NCBI GenBank assembly: GCA_016195115.1 | Contig: JACQAI010000402.1 | Span: forward strand, 1 to 11,449 | Length of the DNA: 11,449 nucleotides | Origin: Pseudomonadota bacterium | GTDB lineage: Bacteria; Pseudomonadota; Alphaproteobacteria; Elsterales; Elsteraceae | Reading direction: 5' to 3' | Part shown: positions 1-6,828 of the stretch, one piece after another | How the letters are laid out: each line of letters starts with the position of its first letter | Position numbering within the stretch: position 1 is the stretch's first letter | The notes under the pieces: generated by a model | The model's database searches: none | What the model saw: only the letters and a program-made list of their open reading frames with translations | What the model was told of the DNA's origin: nothing | Program-made: the position numbers and the translations under genes

Positions 1-378
1 CGCTCCGAACGAACGATCGGGCCAGAGCTGGCCGAGCAGGGCGACGATCAGGAATGCGGCATAGCCGGCGAGCCGGACCGCATCGAGGCTGGCGCGCCGC
101 ATCAGCATCAGGGCGCCGAGCACGCTGTAATGGGTGATCAGCAGCATCGAGACCTGGGCCTCGCCGGAATCCGACAGCGGCAGCGCGAATTTCTGCAGCA
201 GCATCATGAGGACGAGGTCGAGCGTGACGAAGCCGACGACCGCGCGGTCGACGCCCTCGGCGGACGCCGTCGGCGCGGCACGCGGCGGCGCCTCGGCGGC
301 CGCCGCGGGCGGCGCGAACGCCGATCGAACGGCCGACCGGCCGGGCAACCCGAGGCGCGGGTCGGCGACGAAGCTCAT
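1..378 (-). CDS. Membrane protein, probable EPS polymerase (Wzy / O-antigen ligase-like), N-terminal part
   Basis: The gene runs off the left edge, so only the first 126 codons are visible. After a proline- and alanine-rich, probably cytoplasmic tail (residues 1-42) come three hydrophobic stretches at about 44-65, 74-93 and 101-118, so it is a multi-pass inner-membrane protein. The ATG at 378-376 overlaps the TGA stop of the upstream GMC gene as ATGA, which implies translational coupling. This coupling supports the start although no strong ribosome binding site is needed or seen. Position in an EPS operon after a glycosyltransferase, together with early membrane helices, suggests a polymerase or ligase of the Wzy/WaaL type. 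That is inference, because the diagnostic periplasmic loop lies outside the window. A flippase or another EPS membrane protein is possible. It is certainly coding; the function is moderately supported. Confidence 0.6.
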   Translation of the reverse strand, partial: MSFVADPRLGLPGRSAVRSAFAPPAAAAEAPPRAAPTASAEGVDRAVVGFVTLDLVLMMLLQKFALPLSDSGEAQVSMLLITHYSVLGALMLMRRASLDAVRLAGYAAFLIVALLGQLWPDRSFGA

Positions 379-2090
379 GCCGGCACGGGCTCGCGCCGGG
401 GGCGCGTCTCGAGCCGGACCGGGCGCGCCGACAGCCGGGTCGCGTGCGCGCGCTGGCGCAGGTGGTCGGCCAGGCGGATCGCCAGCGCGACCACAGTGAA
501 GGTCGGATTGGCCTGGCTCGAGGTCGGCAGCACCGCCGCCGAGGCGACGTAGCCGTTGGCGATGCCGAACAGCCGGCCGTGGCGATCGACGACGCCGCGC
601 TCGGGCGCGTCGGCCAGGCGCACCGCCCCCAGATGGTGGCCGCCGACCGCGCCGTCGGCGCGAATCGCGGCGTCCATGCCGTCGCGGTCGAGCTCGAGCA
701 CGCCCAGGCCCGCGGCGGCGAGCTCGCGCTGCAGCAGCGCGTAGGCACGCGCCACAGAGTCGACGTCGCGGGCGTGGACGCGCCAGTCGATCACCAGCTC
801 GGGCATGCCGAAGCAATCGACCGCATCGCCGAGCTCGAGGCGGCTCGCCGGGTCGGGCGACTGCTCGGCATGAAACTCGATGCTGTAGCGCCCGGTCGGC
901 GAGAACCGCGCGACCGACGGCAGACGGCGTGGGCGCAGCCAGCGCCGGTCGACAAAGTCGATGCCGAAGCGCGCCAGCACCAGCGGCCGCGTCGCGACGT
1001 TGCGCAGGTGGCCGAGCAGATGGCCGAGCGAGCGCGCCGCGCGCAGCTTGCGGCTGTACTCGTAGAGCACCAGGTCCTTGACCAGGTACATCGCCGACAG
1101 CACCGGGTCGCGGTGCGTCGGGTCGGCGATCGGCGGATGGTGCAGCCGGAACATGGTGTTGAGCAGGCCGTGCTGGCGCTGCGCCGCCGCCGTGACCCAC
1201 AGCCGGCGCCGGCAGTAGACGCCGTCGGGCGACACCTCGTAGCCGCCGTTGATGCGCTCGGGCGGCACGGCGAAACGGATCGCCCCGACCGTGCCGTTGA
1301 GATGGCCCATGTAGCCGCGCCCAAGCCACGGCGACGCGATCGCCAGCGGTTGGGCGCTCGCCTGCCGCGCCGCCATCAAGAGCCGCGCGGTCTCGAGCCC
1401 GCCGGCCGCGACGACGTAGGTTCGGGCACGGACTGAAAATCGGCTCGGCCGGAAGGTCGCGCACGGCGCGTGATCGATCGCGGCACCGTTGGCCGCCCCG
1501 GCGAGGCCGATGCAGTGGGCGTCGAGCAGCACGCGCACCGCCGGCGCGGCGGCGAGCCGGCGCTCGAGCAGGCGGCCGAAGTCGGTCGGCCGGCTGAACC
1601 GCTCGATGGTCGTGCCCGTCACGGCCTCGCTTGCGAGGCCCGGCAGCAACGACGCCGGGCGATCCGGCAAGGCGGTCGCGGCGTCGAACAGCGGCGCACC
1701 GATCTCGCAGTAGACCGCGGCGCGCGCGTAGTAGGGCTCCAGGGTGTCGCGGCCGAATGGCCAGCCGCTGTGCGGCACGTACGGCCGCGCCTCGAAGTCG
1801 ATCGCGTCGTAGGGCACGCAGCGGCCGCCCCAGATCGCCGTCGTGCCGCCGTAGCGGCGCTCGCGGAAGCGGTCGGCCCAGCTGTGCTGGCTGGGGTCGC
1901 GCACGGTGCCGCGATAGAGCGCCTGGTCGCGGCCGCGCCGGCGCCGGCCGCCGCCGGAGATCACGATCACGGACAGCGCCGAGCCGGCGAGCTCGTGGGC
2001 GATCGTCAGGCCGGCGGCGCCGGCGCCGATCACGCAGACGTCGCACTCCAGGGTGGCGCCGTCGTCGATGTCGCAGGCGTCGAGAAACAT
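375..2090 (-). CDS. GMC family FAD-dependent oxidoreductase
   Basis: A 571-residue flavoenzyme of the glucose-methanol-choline family, which oxidises alcohols or sugars using FAD. The N-terminal dinucleotide-binding motif VIGAGAAGL is at about residues 20-28, and the GMC signature-like stretch RYGGTTAIWGGR at 79-90. The C-terminal catalytic block begins HHLGAVRL at 485 and ends with NPTFTVVALAIRLADHL from 528. By alignment with the glucose oxidase pattern, H485 and N528 are the likely catalytic pair. No export signal is visible, so it is probably cytoplasmic. It lies 18 bases downstream of the glycosyltransferase stop and overlaps the next gene by 4 bases, so it is the middle gene of an EPS operon. 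A role in oxidising a sugar precursor or the lipid-linked glycan is inference; the substrate cannot be read from sequence. Family assignment is firm. Confidence 0.9.
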   Translation of the reverse strand: MFLDACDIDDGATLECDVCVIGAGAAGLTIAHELAGSALSVIVISGGGRRRRGRDQALYRGTVRDPSQHSWADRFRERRYGGTTAIWGGRCVPYDAIDFEARPYVPHSGWPFGRDTLEPYYARAAVYCEIGAPLFDAATALPDRPASLLPGLASEAVTGTTIERFSRPTDFGRLLERRLAAAPAVRVLLDAHCIGLAGAANGAAIDHAPCATFRPSRFSVRARTYVVAAGGLETARLLMAARQASAQPLAIASPWLGRGYMGHLNGTVGAIRFAVPPERINGGYEVSPDGVYCRRRLWVTAAAQRQHGLLNTMFRLHHPPIADPTHRDPVLSAMYLVKDLVLYEYSRKLRAARSLGHLLGHLRNVATRPLVLARFGIDFVDRRWLRPRRLPSVARFSPTGRYSIEFHAEQSPDPASRLELGDAVDCFGMPELVIDWRVHARDVDSVARAYALLQRELAAAGLGVLELDRDGMDAAIRADGAVGGHHLGAVRLADAPERGVVDRHGRLFGIANGYVASAAVLPTSSQANPTFTVVALAIRLADHLRQRAHATRLSARPVRLETRPRREPVPA

Positions 2091-2108
2091 GCGCCGGGCC
2101 CCGTGTCC

Positions 2109-3263
2109 CTAGCCCGGCTGCCGCGTCGTCTCGGGCTGGCCCCAGGTCTGGAAGCGCTGGCCGCGCAACGAGCAGATCACGCCGACCGCGGTCGCCGCGA
2201 CCGCCAGCACTGCCTCGTGAATCAGCGCCAGCGGCGGCACGCGCAAAGCGGCGCCGAGCCACAGCGCGGCACCCAGCCCGAGCGCGCTGCCGAGCACCAG
2301 CGCCGGCGAGAAGCCCGCTGACACCAGCCCGACGAGCAGGCCGAGCGCCGCCACCGAAAAGCAGCAGCCGCTCAACCAGCGCAGCAGCTTGTGCGACAGG
2401 TATTTGTAGAGGTCCCACGCCGGCAGCCGGGCGACCTGCGGCCACAGCAGGCGGTGGCAGTTGAAGGCGCGGCAGGCGATCCGCACCTTGCGCCGGAACT
2501 CCTCGCGCGAGCCGGTCGCCGAGCGCTCGTAGGCGACCAGCTCGGAGCTGATCACGACCCGCCAGCCGGCGCACCACACCGACAGCGAGGTGAAGAAGTC
2601 GTCGATGATGTCGGCCGGCACCGGTTTGAAGAGCGCACGGCGGATGGCGAACAGCGAGCCGTCGGCGCCGACGCACGAGCCGGTGTCGGACTCCAGCCGC
2701 TTCAGCCACTCGTCGAACGACCAGTAGCGCGCGCCGGCGAGCGCCGTGGCGCTCTCGCCGGGGTTGACGTAGACGAGATGGCCGCACACGCAGCCGACCT
2801 CGGGATCGGCGAACGCCCGGCGTACCGCGGCGACCGCGTCCTGGTCGACCCGCACGTTGGCGTCGGTGAACAGCAGCACGTCGGCATCGCCGGCCGCCGC
2901 AGCGAGCAGATTCATGCCGTGGCTCTTGCCATGACGCCGCTCGCCGGCGATCAGGCGCACGCGCTCGCCCGCGCCGGCGATGATCTCGGCGGTGCGGTCG
3001 GTGCAGCCGTCGGTGTAGAACAACAGCCGGGTCGAGGGCTCGCCGTCCTGCAGCCGCAGCGCGTTGTCGAGCTTGGCGCCGATCACCGCCGCCTCGTTGT
3101 AGGCGCAGCACAGCACCGCGACGGTGAGCGCCGGCGGCTCGGCCGGCGGCCGCCGCGGGCGGGCGCCGCGCGCCAGCCGGGCGACCATCAGCGACAACGG
3201 ATAGGTCGCGAACGGATGGCACGCCAGGGCGGCAAACGCCGCCGTCAACACCCACCAGGCCAT
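2109..3263 (-). CDS. Family 2 glycosyltransferase with membrane segments (EPS biosynthesis), copy A
   Basis: A 384-residue inverting GT2 enzyme, expected to transfer a sugar from a nucleotide donor at the inner-membrane inner face. An N-terminal hydrophobic segment (about 2-21) precedes the GT-A fold. CAYNE is at 53-57, the donor-binding aspartate in YTDGCTDRT at D85, the metal-binding TDAN at 133-136, GADGSLFAIRR at 199-209, and a DD pair at 221-222 that fits the catalytic base position. A basic helix follows (REEFRRKVRIACRAF, 253-267), with C-terminal hydrophobic segments at about 296-315, 319-340 and 347-363. This architecture resembles processive, cellulose- or hyaluronan-synthase-like GT2 enzymes. 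The ATG at 3263 has tandem GAGGGG sequences just upstream. It leads the minus-strand operon with the GMC gene and is a paralogue of the gene at 8280-9446. The sugar is unknown. Confidence 0.9.
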   Translation of the reverse strand: MAWWVLTAAFAALACHPFATYPLSLMVARLARGARPRRPPAEPPALTVAVLCCAYNEAAVIGAKLDNALRLQDGEPSTRLLFYTDGCTDRTAEIIAGAGERVRLIAGERRHGKSHGMNLLAAAAGDADVLLFTDANVRVDQDAVAAVRRAFADPEVGCVCGHLVYVNPGESATALAGARYWSFDEWLKRLESDTGSCVGADGSLFAIRRALFKPVPADIIDDFFTSLSVWCAGWRVVISSELVAYERSATGSREEFRRKVRIACRAFNCHRLLWPQVARLPAWDLYKYLSHKLLRWLSGCCFSVAALGLLVGLVSAGFSPALVLGSALGLGAALWLGAALRVPPLALIHEAVLAVAATAVGVICSLRGQRFQTWGQPETTRQPG

Positions 3264-3300
3264 CGCCCCTCGCCCCTCGCGGCCCCACGCTTCGGATTAA

Positions 3301-3329
3301 ATCTTATCGCTTTGCAACGGCGCGCTCAA
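3301..3329 (-). promoter_or_regulatory. Candidate sigma70-type promoter for the glycosyltransferase A operon
   Basis: On the minus strand a -35-like TTGAGC (3329-3324) is followed after 17 bases by a -10-like TAAGAT (3306-3301). Both keep about four of six consensus bases. Transcription would begin near 3294, giving a leader of about 30 bases to the ATG at 3263. Position and spacing are good, but the match is only fair. Confidence 0.4.
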
Positions 3330-3339
3330 TCTTTAATAT
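3312..3339 (+). promoter_or_regulatory. Candidate promoter for the methyltransferase-export lipoprotein pair
   Basis: TTGCAA (3312-3317) and TAATAT (3334-3339) are separated by 16 bases on the plus strand. The -10-like box lies inside the 12-base palindrome at 3332-3343, so a protein bound to that palindrome would block or reposition RNA polymerase. The start would be near 3346, giving a leader of about 64 bases. Confidence 0.4.
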
Positions 3340-3343
3340 TAAA
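3332..3343. promoter_or_regulatory. Perfect 12-base AT-only palindrome, possible operator
   Basis: TTTAATATTAAA reads the same on both strands and consists only of A and T in very GC-rich surroundings. It contains one ATTAAA in each orientation and overlaps the candidate -10 box for the methyltransferase gene. It could be a dimeric regulator site or simply a melting region; the sequence cannot decide. Confidence 0.45.
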
Positions 3344-3409
3344 ACCAGCCAGACCGCCCGGAGCGGCCTGGCGGGCGCCGATTAAATCAATGTCCACCAG
3401 GGAGCCGTC

Positions 3410-4201
3410 ATGGCCGCCGAGCTCGATCTGCCGTCCAACGACGCTGCGGGACCCGCCCGGCTCGGCCGCGAGCAGGCATTCCACAACCGCCGCTACGCCG
3501 CCGGCGCCCCCGATCCGCGCGCCGAGGTCCGCAAGCTCTATCGGGCGCTGCGCCGGGTCCATGACGCCCAGATCGACCTGTTGCGCCGGCACGGTTGCGG
3601 CCGCGCGGTGCTGGAATACGGCTGCGCCGACGGCACCTTGTCGCTCGACGAGCTCGACGTGCCGAGCTTCGTCGCCAGGCTCGAGGGCATCGACATCGCC
3701 GACGGCGCGATCGCGGTGGCGCGCCAGAAGGCCGCGCATCGCGGCCTCAGGAACGCGACCTTCCGTCACATGAACGCCGAGGCGATGAGCTTTCCCCGCG
3801 CCAGCTTCGACGTCGTGTTCGGCCGCGGCATCCTGCACCATCTCGATCTCGACAAGGCGTTGGCCGAGATCGCCCGCGTGCTCAAACCCGACGGCGTCGC
3901 GCTGTTTCTCGAGCCGCTCGGCCACAATCCGCTGATCAACTGGTATCGCGCGCGCACGCCCGGGCTGCGCACCCCCGACGAGCACCCGCTGCTGCGCCGC
4001 GATTTCGCGCTGGCGCGGCGGCACTTCGGCGCCGTCGACAAGGTCGTGGCGGGCCTGACCACGCCGCTCGCGGCGCTCGCCGAGCGGCGGCTCGGCGCGA
4101 CGCCGCTGATGGGCCTGTGCGAGGCGCTCGACCGCGCGCTGCTGGTGCTGCCCGGCGTGTCCTGGCAGGCCTGGCATGCTTGCCTGATCCTGCGCAAATG
4201 A
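3410..4201 (+). CDS. Class I SAM-dependent methyltransferase
   Basis: A 263-residue soluble methyltransferase with a Rossmann-like core. Motif I is VLEYGCADGT at 67-76, the acidic residue that binds the SAM ribose is D95 in EGIDIADG, and the motif around SFDVVFGRGILHHLD (132-146) followed by ARVLKPDGVALFLEPL (155-170) is typical of the methyltransferase 11/25 families. No signal peptide or membrane segment is seen, so it should act in the cytoplasm. AGGGAG (3399-3404) lies at good spacing before the ATG at 3410 and decides the start. Its TGA overlaps an ATG (ATGA at 4198), but the next gene probably starts 30 bases later. Co-transcription with an EPS export gene suggests it methylates a sugar precursor or the growing glycan. 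That target is inference, and a lipid or small-molecule acceptor cannot be excluded. Confidence 0.85.
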   Translation: MAAELDLPSNDAAGPARLGREQAFHNRRYAAGAPDPRAEVRKLYRALRRVHDAQIDLLRRHGCGRAVLEYGCADGTLSLDELDVPSFVARLEGIDIADGAIAVARQKAAHRGLRNATFRHMNAEAMSFPRASFDVVFGRGILHHLDLDKALAEIARVLKPDGVALFLEPLGHNPLINWYRARTPGLRTPDEHPLLRRDFALARRHFGAVDKVVAGLTTPLAALAERRLGATPLMGLCEALDRALLVLPGVSWQAWHACLILRK

Positions 4202-4212
4202 CCGCCGAAACG

Positions 4213-4218
4213 AGGAGG
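4213..4218 (+). promoter_or_regulatory. Strong ribosome binding site that decides the export lipoprotein start
   Basis: AGGAGG lies 9 bases before the ATG at 4228. It favours this start over the overlapping ATG at 4198, and only the 4228 start puts the hydrophobic stretch at the normal position for a lipoprotein signal. Confidence 0.75.
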
Positions 4219-4227
4219 CTCCGGGCG

Positions 4228-4968
4228 ATGGCGACAACGACGGTATGGCTGAGGGGGATCGCGCTCGTGTTGCTGGCGAGCGCGTGCGGGCCGGTGCTGC
4301 AGGCGCCGAGCCCCGCCGACAAGGTGAGCAGCGAGCAGGCGACCTACCTCGCCCAGCCCTATCGCATCCGCGCCGGCGACGCGCTCGAGATCAAGCACCG
4401 CCTGGCGGTCGAGCTCAACGACGTCGCGGTGGTGCGGCCCGACGGCCGCATCTCGCTGCCCTTGATCCCCTCGATGGTCGCGGCCGGCCAGACCAGCGAC
4501 GAGCTCGAGGCGGCGCTCCGCCAGGCTTATGCGCGCGATCTGCGCAACGTCGAGCTGTCCGTGATGGTGCGCAGCTTCGCGACCCAGCGCGTGTTCGTCG
4601 GCGGCGAGGTCGAGAAGCCCGGCATGATCGATCTGGTCGACGGCCAGACCGTGATGCAGGCGGTCTACGCCGCCGGCGGCCTGCGCTCGACCGCGCGCAC
4701 CAAGGAGATCGTGGTGGTACGGCACGGCGAGGCCAACCAGCGCCTGGTCTTCGCGGTCAATCTGCACGACGTCGTCAGCGGCACCGACCTGGCGCAGGAC
4801 ATGCGCCTGCTGCCGCTCGACACCGTCATCGTGCCGCGCTCGGACATCGCCAACCTCAATCTGTTCGTCGACCAGTACATCAAGGGCGTGCTGCCGGCGA
4901 CGCCGAGCGGCACGTTCCTCTACAACTTCAACACCAGCGCCTCGAGCGCGTCGGGCGCGGTGCGTTAG
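4228..4968 (+). CDS. Polysaccharide export lipoprotein, Wza-like, short form
   Basis: A 246-residue outer-membrane polysaccharide export protein. Residues 1-20 form a lipoprotein signal: a basic start, a hydrophobic core IALVLL, then LASAC with C20 as the lipidated residue. The polysaccharide export (Poly_export) domain covers about 43-115 and opens with YRIRAGDALEI. One SLBB-type domain covers about 121-175 (VFVGGEVEKPGMIDL). The tail contains VPRSDIANLNLFVDQYIKGVLP. E. coli Wza is about 380 residues, with further repeats and a C-terminal membrane helix. This protein has one SLBB and no obvious amphipathic C-terminal helix, so it belongs to the short class. It follows the methyltransferase by 26 bases in the same operon. 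It should form the periplasmic and outer-membrane exit for the glycan, partnering the Wzz-like protein encoded at 9660-11219. Confidence 0.92.
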   Translation: MATTTVWLRGIALVLLASACGPVLQAPSPADKVSSEQATYLAQPYRIRAGDALEIKHRLAVELNDVAVVRPDGRISLPLIPSMVAAGQTSDELEAALRQAYARDLRNVELSVMVRSFATQRVFVGGEVEKPGMIDLVDGQTVMQAVYAAGGLRSTARTKEIVVVRHGEANQRLVFAVNLHDVVSGTDLAQDMRLLPLDTVIVPRSDIANLNLFVDQYIKGVLPATPSGTFLYNFNTSASSASGAVR

Positions 4969-4973
4969 CAGAG

Positions 4974-5034
4974 GACAGAAAACAGACGACAGAAATCGGA
5001 AGCGATTCTGGCTATCTGTCGCCTGCCCTCTGTC
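4974..5034. terminator. Convergent hairpin, probable bidirectional terminator
   Basis: Arms 4974-4993 and 5015-5034 are 20-base inverted repeats matching at 16 positions. All four differences are A against G, so the minus-strand RNA can pair along all 20 positions using four G-U wobbles, while the plus-strand RNA would have four A-C mismatches. A small inner stem, AATCG with CGATT (4994-4998 and 5003-5007), has a GAAG loop. It lies between the stops of two convergent genes (4968 and 5044). No long U run is visible. The GACAGA-rich sequence is unlike its surroundings and may be a dispersed intergenic repeat. Confidence 0.6.
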
Positions 5035-5043
5035 GTCGGCTCG

Positions 5044-5811
5044 CTAGAGCCGCCGGTAGATCCAGCGCGGGATGTAGAGGCGGCGCTTGTTCAGCACGGT
5101 GCCGAGCACCTTGCCGCCGAAGCGCTCGATCGTCTCGATGGTCGCCTGGACCACCGGCCCGCGCGTGCTTTCGGCCTCGATCACCAGCACGACGCCGTCG
5201 CAGCCGCGCGACAGCACGACGGTGTCGGGATTGGTGCTGACCGCCGGGCTGTCGACGATGGTGAAGCGATAGCGCTGGCGCGCCTGCTCGAGCACGCTGG
5301 TCCAAGCCGTGCCGTTGGTGTGCAGCAGCGAATTGGCATGATCGGCGAGCCGCGCCTCGTGCAGGTCCGGGGTGCGGCCCGGCTCGATCGCGGCCTCGAT
5401 GCGATCGCCGGCGCGCGCGATCTCGACCAGGCTCGGCGGCGGCGCGCGCCCGAACGCCGGGCGCGGCTGGGCGCCGTGGCAGCTGGCGTCGATCAGCAGC
5501 ACCGAGCTGGTGTCCTCGCCGGCCGCGAAGCTCGCGAACGCGCGCGCCACCGTGCTGGTGCCCTCGCCCGGCCGCGACGCCACGAACTGCAGCACGACCG
5601 GACTGTCCGACGTGCGCAGCGCGTCGATGTTGTAGTAGAGCGCGACCATCTCGGGCCACGGCGCACGACGCCTGGCCGCGCTGCGCGGCAGCGTGGTGAC
5701 GGGCGGCGCGACCGGCATCGCCGGCGCCGGCGGGACGTCGGCCGGGGTCGGCAGCGGCGACGGGATGGCGTGCAGGTTGTGGCCGGCGCGCTTGAGGGCG
5801 TCGTGGATCAT
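5044..5811 (-). CDS. CpsD/BY-kinase-like P-loop protein of EPS export, Walker A variant
   Basis: A 255-residue cytoplasmic P-loop protein matching the kinase half of bacterial tyrosine autokinases (CpsD/CapB, Wzc C-terminus) but free-standing. The N-terminal 50 residues are proline-rich. The region MVALYYNIDALRTS (55-68) matches the segment before the kinase core. The Walker A position reads SRPGEGTST (79-87), with T85 where the catalytic lysine is expected. Walker A' is VLLIDAS with D108, and Walker B is FTIVDSP with D187. The usual C-terminal tyrosine cluster is missing; the tail LYIPRWIYRRL has only two tyrosines. It may therefore be an ATP-binding regulator rather than an active kinase; this is inference. 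It lies 36 bases after the ATPase gene in the same operon and should work with the kinase-less Wzz-like protein at 9660-11219. The ATG at 5811 has only a weak ribosome binding site. Confidence 0.85.
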   Translation of the reverse strand: MIHDALKRAGHNLHAIPSPLPTPADVPPAPAMPVAPPVTTLPRSAARRRAPWPEMVALYYNIDALRTSDSPVVLQFVASRPGEGTSTVARAFASFAAGEDTSSVLLIDASCHGAQPRPAFGRAPPPSLVEIARAGDRIEAAIEPGRTPDLHEARLADHANSLLHTNGTAWTSVLEQARQRYRFTIVDSPAVSTNPDTVVLSRGCDGVVLVIEAESTRGPVVQATIETIERFGGKVLGTVLNKRRLYIPRWIYRRL

Positions 5812-5847
5812 GCGGCTCGCTTGCGACGGGTGACGGAACGCATCGGG

Positions 5848-6804
5848 TCAGCGCGCCGCGGCTTGGATGGTGCTCGCGACGCCGCCGGGGTCGCGCGTCG
5901 GCGCGGTCGGCAGGCCGATCCAGCCGAGCGCGGCGATCGCCAGGATCGCGGCGGCGCTGCCCCAGGCGAGCCGGAAGCCGAGCCGGCGCGGTGCCCCGGC
6001 GTCGATCGCCGCCAACGCCTGGCCGACGGCACGCCAGCCGATCGGCCGGCGGCCGGCGCCGAAGCCGGCGATCAGCGCATTGTCGGCGATGATATTGGCG
6101 CGCCGCGGAAAGCCGCGCGACGCCGCGGCGTTGCGCTGCAGCGCACGCCATCGCATGACACCCGCCGCGGGCGCACCGGCGGCCTGAAGGCGAAAGCGCA
6201 GATAGGCGACGACCTGCCGGCGGGTCAGCGGCCGAATCGCGGCGCGCACCGCGATGCGCTGGCGCAGCGCGCGCTGCGCCGGGTGGGCGAGCAGGGCGTC
6301 GAACTCGGGTTGCCCGCTCAGCACCGTCTGCACCAGCGGTCGGCCGCTGCAGTCGAGGTTCGACAGGATGCGGAGCAGCTCGAGGGTCGGGCCCGAGACG
6401 CTCTGCGCCTCGTCGATCACCAGCAGCAGGCGCCGCCCAGCGGCGGCAAGGCGGCGCAGCGCGGTCTCCAGCGGCTCGAGGTCGCCGTGGCTCACGACGG
6501 CGGCGTCGAGCTGGAGCGCGCGCTCGATGCGCGTGGCGAGCGCGCCCGGCGCCAACGCCGGATTGGCGATCTCGACGATCAGCAGCGCCGGGTCGGCGGC
6601 GCGCACGTACTGCAGCGCGCGGCGCAGCACGGTCGTCTTGCCGACCCCGACCTCGCCGACCAGCGCGATGAAGCCCTTGGCCTCGAGGATGCCGTAGACC
6701 AGGCCGGCGAGCGCCTCGTTGTGGGTCGGCGTCTCGAACAGCGCGTCGGGCTGCGGCGCCGGATCGAACGGCGCGCGCTCGAGGCCGAAGTAGCTCAGGT
6801 ACAT
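5848..6804 (-). CDS. ExeA-like AAA ATPase with C-terminal membrane segment
   Basis: A 318-residue ATPase of the ExeA/GspA type, a family found in type II secretion and in many EPS loci, including exosortase-type ones. It opens with the family-typical MYLSYFGLERAPFDPAP. Walker A is GEVGVGKT (50-57, K56), Walker B LLLVIDEAQ (126-134, D131 E132), a sensor-like VLSGQPEFD is at 161-169, and a probable arginine finger is in LRQRI (180-184). The PRRANIIADNAL stretch (233-244) matches the usual end of the ATPase domain. One hydrophobic segment at about 278-298 would anchor it, leaving a tail of only about 20 residues instead of the long periplasmic domain of some ExeA proteins. It heads a two-gene operon with the CpsD-like gene. 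A role in energising or assembling the export complex is inference; the ATPase fold is clear. Confidence 0.87.
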   Translation of the reverse strand: MYLSYFGLERAPFDPAPQPDALFETPTHNEALAGLVYGILEAKGFIALVGEVGVGKTTVLRRALQYVRAADPALLIVEIANPALAPGALATRIERALQLDAAVVSHGDLEPLETALRRLAAAGRRLLLVIDEAQSVSGPTLELLRILSNLDCSGRPLVQTVLSGQPEFDALLAHPAQRALRQRIAVRAAIRPLTRRQVVAYLRFRLQAAGAPAAGVMRWRALQRNAAASRGFPRRANIIADNALIAGFGAGRRPIGWRAVGQALAAIDAGAPRRLGFRLAWGSAAAILAIAALGWIGLPTAPTRDPGGVASTIQAAAR

Positions 6805-6828
6805 GTCCCGTCCATCCTGCCGCGGTCG

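Larger units (their letters stand above)
3264..3409. promoter_or_regulatory. Divergent AT-rich control region between glycosyltransferase A and the methyltransferase
   Basis: These 146 bases between two divergent genes hold an AT island in otherwise very GC-rich DNA. The hexamer ATTAAA occurs on the plus strand at 3296, 3338 and 3381 and inverted at 3332. The nonamer GATTAAATC is repeated exactly at 3295-3303 and 3380-3388. The 3332-3343 stretch TTTAATATTAAA is a perfect 12-base palindrome. Promoter-like pairs can be placed on both strands around these sites. A short GC-rich inverted repeat (3355-3360 with 3372-3377) would lie in the methyltransferase leader. Binding by a specific regulator is inference. 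Confidence 0.6.

Noticed and set aside
444..2321. Long plus-strand frames opposite the GMC oxidoreductase
   Set aside because: Antisense shadows. The minus-strand GMC motifs and operon spacing explain the region.
3595..4227. Long plus-strand reading frame running into the export lipoprotein frame
   Set aside because: Its first 211 codons are an arginine-rich frame shadow of the methyltransferase gene. Only the part from ATG 4228 is a real protein.
4198..4227. ATG at 4198 as the export lipoprotein start (ATGA overlap)
   Set aside because: It would place a 10-residue charged extension before the lipoprotein signal. AGGAGG at 4213-4218 clearly serves ATG 4228.
5012..6151. 379-codon minus-strand frame across both ATPase-operon genes
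   Set aside because: Low-complexity arginine- and alanine-rich translation with no domain. It overlaps two recognisable genes in other frames.
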